Shown: one piece after another, positions 32,901-42,400 of the stretch
Numbering within the stretch: position 1 is the stretch's first letter
How the letters are laid out: every line of letters begins with the position of its first letter
DNA from: JALZCH01 sp036387315
GTDB lineage: Bacteria > Acidobacteriota > Blastocatellia > Pyrinomonadales > Pyrinomonadaceae
DNA: 64,000 nt
Assembly (NCBI GenBank): GCA_036387315.1
Contig: DASVTY010000124.1
Span: forward strand, 14,961 to 78,960
Direction: 5' to 3'
Made by a program: the position numbers and the translations under genes
Notes under the pieces: model-generated
Seen by the model: the letters and a program-made list of their open reading frames with translations, nothing else
The model's database searches: none
What the model was told of the DNA's origin: nothing

Positions 32901-35815
32901 ACGGCTGTCGCAACGTCAGCCATCGCGCGAACCTGATTTGTCAGGTTTGCCGCGAGCTGGTTCACGTTGTCGGTCAAATCGCGCCACGTTCCCGAAGCTC
33001 CCGGCACGTTCGCCTGTCCTCCGAGTTTTCCTTCGATTCCGACTTCGCGCGCCACCGTCGTCACCTGATCGGCAAAGGTTGCGAGCGTGTCAATCATCGC
33101 GTTGATGGTGTCGGAAAGCTCTGCGATCTCGCCGAGCGCTTCAACCTCCAATTTGCGATTAAGGTTGCCGTTTGCCACGGCGGTCACGACGCGAGCGATT
33201 CCGCGCACCTGCGTCGTCAAGTTCGATCCCATGAAATTCACGTTGTCGGTCAAATCTTTCCAGACACCGGCGACACCTTTAACTTCCGCCTGACCGCCTA
33301 ATTTACCTTCGGTTCCAACTTCGCGGGCGACGCGAGTTACTTCCGAGGCAAACGAATTAAGCTGGTCAACCATCGTGTTAATCGTGACCTTGAGTTCGAG
33401 AATCTCTCCCTGAACGTCAACGGTGATTTTCTTGGAAAGGTCGCCGTTTGCAACGGCGGTCGTCACGGCTGCGATATTACGAACCTGACCTGTCAGGTTC
33501 GACGCCATAAAGTTTACGTTATCGGTCAAATCTTTCCACGTACCGGAAACTCCGCGCACAACCGCCTGTCCACCGAGTTTCCCTTCCGTACCGACTTCGC
33601 GCGCAACACGCGTTACTTCAGATGCAAACGAGGAAAGCTGGTCAACCATTGTATTAATGGTATTTTTGAGTTCAAGAATTTCACCTTTTACGTCAACGGT
33701 GATTTTTTTCGACAAGTCGCCAGTCGCAACCGCCGTCGTAACGTCAGCGATATTTCGTACCTGTGAAGTCAGGTTCGACGCCATAAAGTTTACGTTATCG
33801 GTTAAATCTTTCCACGTACCGGAAACTCCGCGCACAACCGCCTGTCCACCGAGTTTCCCTTCCGTACCGACTTCGCGCGCCACGCGAGTTACTTCAGACG
33901 CAAATGACGACAACTGGTCAACCATTGTGTTGATGGTGTCTTTGAGTTCTAAAATTTCTCCTTGAACGTCAACGGTAATTTTCTTGGAAAGGTCGCCGTT
34001 TGCCACGGCGGTCGTTACGGCGGCAATATTTCTCACCTGACCTGTCAGGTTCGACGCCATAAAGTTTACGTTTTCGGTCAAATCTTTCCACGTTCCCGAT
34101 ACGCCTTTAACCTGCGCCTGCCCACCGAGCTTTCCTTCGGTTCCCACTTCACGAGCAACGCGCGTTACTTCCGACGCGAACGAGTTGAGCTGGTCAACCA
34201 TCGTGTTCAAGGTATCTTTCAGCTCAAGAATTTCGCCGCGCACTTGCACGGTAATCTTCTTCGACAAATCGCCGTTTGCCACCGCTGTCGCAACTTCGGC
34301 GATGTTACGCACCTGCGCCGTCAGGTTGCTCGTCATTAGGTTGACGTTATCGGTCAAATCTTTCCAGACGCCGCCAACTCCTTTAACTTCAGCTTGTCCA
34401 CCGAGCTTTCCTTCGGTTCCCACTTCTCTTGCTACGCGCGTTACTTCAGACGCGAATGAGTTGAGCTGATCAACCATTGTGTTCAGCGTGTTTTTGAGTT
34501 CTAAAATCTCGCCTCGAACGTCAACCGTGATTTTCTTGGAAAGGTCGCCGTTTGCCACCGATGTTGCGACTTCGGCGATGTTACGCACCTGTCCGGTCAA
34601 ATTGTTTGCCATCAGGTTTACGTTGTCAGTTAGGTCTTTCCAAACGCCCGCAACACCTTTCACCTCTGCCTGTCCTCCGAGTTTTCCTTCGGTTCCGACC
34701 TCACGAGCCACGCGAGTTACTTCCGATGCGAACGACGAGAGCTGATCAACCAACGTATTAATAGTGTCTTTAAGTTCTAAAATCTCCCCTTTGACGTTTA
34801 CAGTAATTTTCTTGGAAAGGTCGCCGTTTGCAACGGCGGTTGTTACTTCTGCGATATTACGAACCTGACCTGTCAGGTTGTTCGCCATCAGATTTACGTT
34901 GTCTGTCAAATCTTTCCACGTACCGGAAACGCCTTTAACCTCAGCTTGTCCACCGAGTTTACCTTCCGTTCCTACTTCTCTTGCTACGCGCGTTACTTCA
35001 GATGCGAACGATGAAAGCTGATCAACCATTGTGTTGATCGTATTTTTGAGTTCAAGAATTTCACCTTTTACGTCAACCGTGATTTTCTTTGAAAGGTCGC
35101 CGTTTGCCACGGCGGTTGTAACATCGGCGATGTTACGCACCTGCCCGGTCAGGTTCGACGCCATCAAGTTCACATTGTCGGTTAAATCTTTCCATGTCCC
35201 TGAAACGCCTTTGACTTGCGCTTGTCCTCCGAGCTTTCCTTCCGTTCCGACTTCACGAGCCACGCGAGTTACTTCCGAAGCAAACGCGCCGAGCTGCGCG
35301 ACCATCGTGTTTACTGTTTTGCCGGTTCGCAGGAATTCGCCTTTGAGAGGTCGCCCGTCAATTTCGAGATTGAAGTTTTGCGATAGATCGCCTTCGGCAA
35401 CCGCGCCGATAACGCGGGCGACTTCGGTTGTCGGCTGAGCCAAATCGGTTATCAGAGTGTTGACGGAATTTATGCACGATGCCCAAGCCCCGGTTGCGTG
35501 CGAGAGAGTTGCGCGCTGCGCAATTTTTCCTTCCTTGCCGACGACTTCGCTGATGCGACCCAATTCGGAGGTCAACATCTCGTTTTTTTCGATTATCTCA
35601 TTAAGAGCGTCATAAATTTTCCCGGTTACGCCGATCTGGTCGGTTGGCATCCGGCTGGAGAAATCGCCTTTTTTAACAGCCGTTAAAATGTTTAGGAGCA
35701 GCTTTTCATCGAGCGCCTCAGCCGTATCATGACCGTTTGCGCTGCCGTTTGAGGTAGCCCGACCGTTCGTTTTTGGTTTATTAGCTACGGACTTTTTTTC
35801 TGTCGCAACTCTCAT
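29939..35815 (-). CDS. Giant HAMP-array hybrid histidine kinase (Nik1/group III-like)
   Basis: The 1958-residue product starts at ATG 35815 (GAAAGG 9 bases before; a TTG at 35836 is less likely). After a basic linker and about one divergent HAMP-like unit come about nine tandem 92-residue units, each with FASEVTRVAREVGTEGKLGG, a GTWKDLTDNVN segment and VRNIAxVTTAVANGDLSKK. Then follow a GAF domain (about 1030-1170), a Gln-rich coiled coil, HisKA with the phospho-His in FLANMSHELRTPLNSM (about 1284), HATPase and three receivers (about 1572, 1693, 1842), the last with LMDIMMPEMDGY. No membrane helix is seen. The HAMP array is like that of cytoplasmic osmosensing fungal group III kinases. Confidence 0.94.
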   Translation of the reverse strand: MRVATEKKSVANKPKTNGRATSNGSANGHDTAEALDEKLLLNILTAVKKGDFSSRMPTDQIGVTGKIYDALNEIIEKNEMLTSELGRISEVVGKEGKIAQRATLSHATGAWASCINSVNTLITDLAQPTTEVARVIGAVAEGDLSQNFNLEIDGRPLKGEFLRTGKTVNTMVAQLGAFASEVTRVAREVGTEGKLGGQAQVKGVSGTWKDLTDNVNLMASNLTGQVRNIADVTTAVANGDLSKKITVDVKGEILELKNTINTMVDQLSSFASEVTRVAREVGTEGKLGGQAEVKGVSGTWKDLTDNVNLMANNLTGQVRNIAEVTTAVANGDLSKKITVNVKGEILELKDTINTLVDQLSSFASEVTRVAREVGTEGKLGGQAEVKGVAGVWKDLTDNVNLMANNLTGQVRNIAEVATSVANGDLSKKITVDVRGEILELKNTLNTMVDQLNSFASEVTRVAREVGTEGKLGGQAEVKGVGGVWKDLTDNVNLMTSNLTAQVRNIAEVATAVANGDLSKKITVQVRGEILELKDTLNTMVDQLNSFASEVTRVAREVGTEGKLGGQAQVKGVSGTWKDLTENVNFMASNLTGQVRNIAAVTTAVANGDLSKKITVDVQGEILELKDTINTMVDQLSSFASEVTRVAREVGTEGKLGGQAVVRGVSGTWKDLTDNVNFMASNLTSQVRNIADVTTAVATGDLSKKITVDVKGEILELKNTINTMVDQLSSFASEVTRVAREVGTEGKLGGQAVVRGVSGTWKDLTDNVNFMASNLTGQVRNIAAVTTAVANGDLSKKITVDVQGEILELKVTINTMVDQLNSFASEVTRVAREVGTEGKLGGQAEVKGVAGVWKDLTDNVNFMGSNLTTQVRGIARVVTAVANGNLNRKLEVEALGEIAELSDTINAMIDTLATFADQVTTVAREVGIEGKLGGQANVPGASGTWRDLTDNVNQLAANLTNQVRAMADVATAVTKGDLTRSITVDASGEVAFLKDNVNEMIRNLRETTQKNTEQDWLKTNLAKFTRLLQGQRDLLTVARLILSEMAPLVEMQHGVFYISDTVEDEIALKLLASYAYRERKSVANEFRLGESLVGQCALEKERIIITNVPPDYVKINSGLGEAVPTNIVVLPVLFEGQVKAVIELASFNPFNENQFGFLDQLTESIGIVINTIEANMRTEELLKQSQSLAQELQAGQAELQETNRRLELQAQSLQTSEELLKQQQEELQQTNQELEEKAQLLSEQKNQVEQKNREIELARTALEDKAKQLALSSKYKSEFLANMSHELRTPLNSMLILSKMLSENSETNLNEKQVEFAETIHSSGSDLLALINEILDLSKIESGTMGVEIGELYFSELRADVERNFSQIAQDKGLQLVVEIEPELPKNMQTDVKRLRQVLKNLLSNAFKFTHQGQVTMKAGVAKRGWSYDNDSLNRAASVVAFTVSDTGIGIPEDKQQLIFEAFQQADGTTSRKYGGTGLGLSISREIARLLGGEITLESTPGEGSTFTFYLPESYQPTTLTTEEEDGDETVSGNGHRQKSLISLARESEEDSARIQIIVSDDRAEIKPGDKVLLIVEDDSSFARIMLDIAHEQGFKCLVAQHGEEALMTARKYRPDAITLDLTLPGVHGYAVLDRLKHDPSTRHIPVQIVSVVDDLKRVLKLGALSLIAKPASREKLIEGVASLKEFVERPVKKLLLVEDDETLQRSINELINGEDVSIIAVGTGEDALNQLQTERFDCAIIDLMLPDMEWSDLITQIKQKSGFPELPVIVHTGKDLTKRETAKIKKLAETIIIKDADSLERLVDETALFLHRDVADLTESQKNMMKRVNRTDPRLDGKKVLVVDDDIRNIFALTSALERQQMQVVYAENGRDGIEMLKKTPGIEGVLMDIMMPEMDGYEAMREIRQISKFKSIPIIAVTAKAMKGDRQKCLEAGASDYITKPVDSEQLLSLLRIWLDK
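32850..35330. repeat. Tandem 276-bp coding repeats (HAMP units)
   Basis: About nine direct repeats of 276 bp, each encoding one 92-residue HAMP unit, can be followed by eye through the recurring GAGTTACTTC-type segments. The middle units are most alike; the last (near 32880-33120) is divergent. Conservation at DNA level suggests recent duplication or ongoing homogenisation. Boundaries are approximate. It is the main site in the window where copy number could vary. Confidence 0.88.
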
Positions 35816-36401
35816 ATTTTCAACCTTTCTTTCCAACAGATAACTTTGCTTTGAACAATGATTTAAATCAAGAAATAAAAATTCGATTAATTACCGGCAG
35901 ACTGATTTATAGCTTTTAAAATAAAGCCCGGTTACATTCGTTTCCCGGTTAAATCTGCTTTATGTGTATTTGTCCTTTAAGAACATAAAATTTTATTGGG
36001 AAAAGTAAGGAACAAATGGGTGGCTCGTCAAAAATAATCATTTGAAAACTACAATGCTCATTTCCGAACATAAATGGTGCAATTTTTATAATCAGCAGGG
36101 TTTAATATATAAGGTATCTTAGATTAAAGATTCCCGCCTTGTGAAGTTAAGCTACTTGGTTAATCTCGCGCTTGTCAAGAACTAATCTTTTCTTACTTTA
36201 TAAGGTTAAAAATTTCCACAATCGGCTCGTCAACTCAATTGAATAAGGCTAAGCAAATGAAGGACACTTAATAATGGTGTGCTAAACAGCTTATCGGCTT
36301 GTCCTTAAAGAAAAGCCTTAACTGTCATCATTTCGACTCTTAATGCATTGCATAATGTGCTTTTAGTGCCCGCCAGTGGATTGTGCAGGAACTTTTTAGC
36401 G
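35816..36401. other. Intergenic region with no gene seen (586 bases)
   Basis: This A/T-rich stretch lies between the start of the HAMP kinase and the end of the giant beta-helix gene, both on the minus strand. Stop codons are frequent in all frames. It must hold the promoter of the HAMP kinase, but no convincing -35/-10 pair is identified. Small palindromic bits occur without clear structure. Confidence 0.5.
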
Positions 36402-36437
36402 AAGGGCGTTTCGCTTAATTTGGCTGAAACGCCCTTT
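36402..36437 (-). terminator. Hairpin overlapping the stop of the giant beta-helix gene
   Basis: AAGGGCGTTTC (36402-36412) pairs perfectly with GAAACGCCCTT (36426-36436). The stop codon at 36415-36417 lies in the loop, so the gene's last codons form one arm. The flanking T run is weak on the minus strand. Confidence 0.65.
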
Positions 36438-39400
36438 TAGTTGTTGCGATTGAATTGCCGCTCTCATCAATAAAGTTTAGTTGTTGAGAAAACATCAATT
36501 TAGCTGCGTTAGAAGCATAGATAGATTCGCCGATTACTTTAAAACGCATCATCAAAAACGTTCCGTCAGGTGCAATTAGCGAATTGGCTGTTGATCCGGC
36601 AATTCCGATTCTTCCTGATGCAGTTGTATCAGCGACTAACATAAAACCATCCGATTTATCGGTTGTTTGAATCGGCTGTTCTATATCCGGCTGTAAAACA
36701 GCAGGATCATAAATTATACCAAAACTTAAACCCGATATTACTTTTCTCGTCTCATTACTTATTATCACCGGGACAATTACTGTGCGTCCGTTTATCACTG
36801 TATTTGTCTCAGATAAAGAGACATTTATTGCTTGATCAGATGTTTTTGCTTTTTGTTCTTCCGTTGCCGTTTCATTTACCAAAGAGCTTGAAGGCGTCCA
36901 ATTGCCGTTAACTTCTCCCACTAAAACAGCTTCATAGTTTTGATTATCAATTGTGCCAGCTAATGGAGCATATTCGCGTGATGGAGGATCAAACTTCCAA
37001 ACGCTAACTTGCCCGGTATTGGCATTTGATCCGTTAGCGGCAACGTAACGCAATATGAGCGTTGCATCAAACGGACTGATATTTCCATCGCCGTTTGCAT
37101 CTGCCGCTATTTTTTGAATCGGGGTTAAAGCATTCGGTCCGGTTCCGTTAGCTGCCACGTAGCGAAGAATTAATGTTGCGTCAAAAGGAGAGATGCCGTT
37201 GATACCGCCTGTTTTCGATGGTGTGATTGTATAGTTTCCATTCTCAAGATTATCAAAAAGATAATCTCCGCTTGAATTAGTAGAAACCGAAGCAGCGGAA
37301 CCGACTGTTGCCTTTAACAAAACGCCTGCTACTGATTTTGGAGGCTCACCCGATACCTGATTTCGGTAACTGACTTTTCCCGAAATGGAATAAATCGAGC
37401 CGACCGCCGGCATAAATTCAGAAGTATTCCCATCAGAATCGGTCGCCGTTGCGGTGATTTTATTGTTTGCCGTGATGCCGAGAGTTGTTATGCTGCCGAG
37501 ATTCACCTGTTTGATTTTCGGCGCGCCGTTGTTGTAGTCAGAAGCAGTGTAATAACTAAAACCGAGGAATTTTTCACCTTCGCCGGATGCGTCGGCTTTG
37601 AAAAACTCCATATATATTCCGTCTGCGCCGTAATTTGAATTACCGGGAGCGGAATCAACCTTAAAACCGATTATCAACTCGTTGTTGACGATTTGTCTGG
37701 AGACTATTTCAGGATAATTTTGCAGATTATTCGGTCCGGTGTCGGCATCAGCCGGGTCATTCGGCGTATGTCCGGGCGCGCCCAAATCAATCCCCAATCC
37801 GGCATTACTATAAATCAAATTCGGGTCAACGTTATTGCCGCTGCCAGCCAGCGAGTCAATCACAACTCCGCCGTGGGTCGGCTGAGTACCGTTATAGGCG
37901 ATGCGATTGCCCGCTTCGATTTCCTGACCGCCGACGATATTTTTTTGTCCCTGTTCGGTGATCAGAACGCCGTGCATCCCGTTTCCTAAATTTGTATTGC
38001 TAAAGTCCAAGCCGATAAAATTGCCTTTAATCAGGTTAAACTGCGAAGACGCACCTTGCAGAACTATTCCCGAAAGCGCGTTGCCGCCGATGTAGTTTCG
38101 GTAGCCGGTCAAAACGCCGTCGCCGATTTTGTTGTTTTGCGAATTTAAAAGTTTTAACCCGTTTTGACCGTTTCCGCGCTTGATGTTTCCATTTGCGGTT
38201 GAGAAAATCCCGATGCGATTGCCGTAGAGTTTATTTAGCGTCGAGTTTTCAATAAAAATACCATTCTCGTCGTTGCCCGAAATGAAATTGCCATCCGAAG
38301 GAACGCCGCCGATAGTATTGTTGCCGCCGCCGATGATGTGAATCCCGTTGCCGCCGTTACCATAACCGAATGCGCCCGATTGATTCGTCCCGATAATCGA
38401 ATTGGTGATTGAATTAAAGCCGGAATTGCCCTCGATTAAAATCCCGTCACCGCCGTTTCCGGCAATGAGATTTTTAGCATCACCGCTAACGCCGATAACC
38501 GCGTTTTGTACGTTGCTAAGCCTGATTCCGGCGTTCGTGTTCCCGATTTTGAAAGTTGGATTAACTCCATTTTCGGAAACGCCTATTTGATTGCCGGAGA
38601 TAATCAGAGAATGTTGTTCACCGCCTGTTAAAGTCAGACCTACAGCATTAATCCCATTATTTCCATTGTTGCCGATTAAATTATATTTAATGCTGTTTTT
38701 CCCCGTTCCGACAACAGCAATTCCGTCACCGCCGTTTCCGGCAATCTCCGCTTCACTATTACCGTAACCGATACTGTTGTGAACGATGAGATTTCCTTTC
38801 GTTTTAATGCCGCTCAGAACAATGCCATGCTGTTTGTTTGACAGTATCTGATTTCCCTCCTGACTCTGACCTCCACCAATAAAGTTATCCTTCGCCTGCA
38901 AAATAAATAAACCGACATTGTTGGGAAAGGCACTATTTGTTCCAGCATGAGCATCACCGATATTGTTGCTGAAAATTTTATTGCCTGAAGGCAATAAATC
39001 TTCGCTCGGATTCGGTCTTGTAGTGCCCAAAAAGATTCCGTAACCGAGACCGTTTAAGTTTTCAGTAATTATATTTGACAAACCAAATCCGCCGATTTGA
39101 TTGTTATTCGCGCCTTCGGTGATTGCCAGCCCGATTTTACTGTTTTTAATCTCATTGCTGTAGATTTGATTTCCTTCAGTATTAACTGCGGCAGGCGACG
39201 ATAATCGAAGCTCCGCGGCTTTGAATTCTGCGGCGCTCATTTCCGGGAATTCAGGAACGATATTTCCGAGCAAAATATTGATATTTTCGTTCCTGGCAAC
39301 TTGATTCTTCTCAATTTTGTTATTGGATGATTCGGTGATCCTAATTCCAATCCCGTTTGCTGCAAGTATTCCAATTTCGTTTTCGCTGATAACATTTTCG

Positions 39401-42400
39401 TTTCCGCCCTGATAAAGCAGAACGCCGTAAATACTGTTGCCCGAAATATTGTTTTTCAGAATTTTGTTTCGCGGTGAGTCGCCGGATATTTGAATGCCTC
39501 TTTCCTGATTGCCGGGAGATTGATTGTTGGCGTTAATTCCGATCAGATTGTTGGCAATTTCGTTTTCCTCCGAAAGAAGATTCAGATTATCTTTTATATA
39601 AATGCCCGTTTTAACATTTCCGGCAATTATATTCCTGAGATTCGCATTCTCGGCATCACCGATTTTGTTTTTTGACGAGCCTTCGATAATGATTCCGTAT
39701 TGATTCGGAATCGCAGTGACGCCATTTTGAGCGACGCCGATTTTGTTTGACTGGATTATGTTTTGATCAGAACCGACCGGATCAGGCTCGCGGGAAATCA
39801 AATGAATTCCGGCTGTCAGCTCTTCCGTTCCCTTGTGACCGACAATCGTATTTCCGGTTATCACACTTTTGGCTGCGTTTTCCAGCAAAATCCCGTTTCC
39901 GGTGTTGGGAAGAGCGTTCATCCCATTGGCGGTTGTTCCGATTAGATTATTACTGATGGTGTTGGTTTCGTCCGTGGAGTTGTTTAGGAAATAAATTCCG
40001 TTTCCTTTGTTGCCCGAAATAAGATTTTCGGTTATCTGATGTTGCCCTGAGGATTGAATACTTAAGATTCCTTTATTGTTTCCGATTTTGTTATTTCCAG
40101 TCGGATCCGTACCTATTTTGTTTCTTTCTATTCGGCAGCTTTTTGCATTAGACTCATTGAGAAAAATTCCCGTGTCCTGATTGGAAATAACATTTTCACT
40201 AACACTAACACCATAACCAGCAATAACAATTCCATTATCAATCTCGAACTGACCGGCAGTTCCATCGGGCTTGATCCCGATATAGCAATTCTGAATTTCG
40301 GAATAATTACTATTCTCGAAAACAACATCGCTTAACCAACGGGTAAAAGCTAATCCTCTGACCGCAGAGCCGTTTCCGGGACTTGTTCCTCCGCTTCCCG
40401 TCTTGAAATTCAAGCCGTCATCGTTTGAAAGTGCGTTTGCGCCGCTGATTTCGATTAGCGGAGAATCCGTATAACCGGGCTGAGTTGTGCCGTTGATAAT
40501 TACGCGGTCGGTAATTGGCGGAAGCAAAGTCGCCGGTGCAATCGTTTTAAAACCGCTTCCGGGAATATCAAAATTGATTAAATTAATACCCGACCGAGCG
40601 TTGGCTTCCTGAATTGCCGCGCGCAGGGAACACTGGTTATCCGGTGTATCTCGGTCAACATCACATTTCAAGTCGCGCGCGTTTGCGGGCACGCCCTCGC
40701 GGTCGTCCGCGTCCTGCTGGTCGGAAGTGATGTTGACGACAATCGGTTCGAGGCATTGAAATTCCTGATTGGCAAACGATTTTTCAACTTCGTCAACATT
40801 TTGAAAATTCCCGATGCCGCAGCCGCCCGCAAAACAGGAAAACTCCGAGGTGTTACCGTATTGATCGGTTGCCGTCGCCGTGATCTTGCGCGTGTTCAGG
40901 ACATCAACAATTGAAGTGAATTGGAGAGCGGCGACGCCGCTGCCGTTCGTTTTGACATCGGTCAATGTTCCGATGTACGTCTCGCCCTCGCCGTGTTCTG
41001 TCGGATCAGGCGCGCTGTTTGAGTAAAAATCTATTGTGTATTGTCTCGAAGGTAAGCTCCGCAAGGAACCCGCAACCGTAACAGTGCCGTCCTGGTTAAA
41101 CGTCGGTGCTGAAAGTTCCGGGAAGTTTTGTCGCAAATTCGGACCATCATCGAAGTCGTTGCAGTCGTTCGGGGTCACGCCGTCGAGCTGAGAAGTGGAA
41201 AATGTGTTTATGGTCAAATCAATGCCGAGACCGCCGTTGTTTCGTATGGAATTGCCACGGATTGAATTGCTGGCGGCATTAGAGGAACCGCCCGCACTCG
41301 CGAATGACTCAACTGCTACGCCTGCAAGCGTGTTGTTGGAGATGGCGTTACCTTCGCCCGCGCCCGTGCCTCCGATTGTTACGCCTTTGCCTGTTAGCAA
41401 GATGCCGTGTTTTGCGTTACCGAGCGGCTGGTTGTTTTTGCCGATGCCAACGTGGTTGTTGATGATGTTAATTTGTCCGCCCTGTCCCAAAGCGGTTATG
41501 CCGGTTCCGCTGTTGCCGGAGATGTAGTTCCTTGAAAAAGGGTTGACGCCGCCTACGTTGACAGTCCAGTTCTCAATGGCTGAGACAAAGACCGCAGCGG
41601 GCGAAGATAAGCCATCATCGGTAGCATTAGGGATGGCAACGCTTCCTGTCGTGTCAGTGCCAACGAGATTGGATTCTATGCTGAAAGTGGCATTAAAGAA
41701 ACCTGACCACCAACTGACACTGATTCCCAACCATTTGTTACCTGAAACGAGATTCCCGAAATTCACATTCTCTTCAGTGTCATAACCGCCGATGAAGGTG
41801 TCGCTATCCGTAGCGTAAATCCCGCTAATCGCGTTCGGCAGCGCCGCCGTGCCGTTTTTATTCGTGCCTACAAAGTTGTTTGAGATTATAACCAGACCGG
41901 AGTTGTAGCGTTCGATTGCGCCCGTACTGAGTTGATTATCATTCCCGGAAATCAGATTGCAGAATCCTGTGCATGCACCTCCCGGCGTCGTCCCGCCCGG
42001 GGCGCCGATGTTTGACAAAGTAATGTTGTTGTAAAGTGTAACTACGCCGCTCGGCGGCGCCGCGCCGCTCAGGACGTTGCGGGAGTCGTTAGGCAGAGCG
42101 ACGGTGCCGGTGATGTCCGTGCCGATGTTGTTGCCGCTGATGGAGCAGTAGCCGCCTTCGGACTGAGTGTAAATGTAATCATAAATGCCGCAGTGAATCG
42201 CATCATAGCCGTGATCGGAAATAATGTTGCGCCCATCCTGCGTAATCGAGCCTATAGTTGTTGTCGTTAAGGGATGCGTCGTAATTCCCTGTGAGCAATT
42301 GCCGAGCGGCGCGGTTCCGGCAGAATTTGTTCCGATTTTGTTTCCGACGATATTGTTGCCGTTGGTTAAAAGCGCGCCCGTATCGAGCGAAACCAGTGGC

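Noticed and set aside
32850..35330. CRISPR-like regular repeats
   Set aside because: The 276-bp units are contiguous coding HAMP repeats without spacers.
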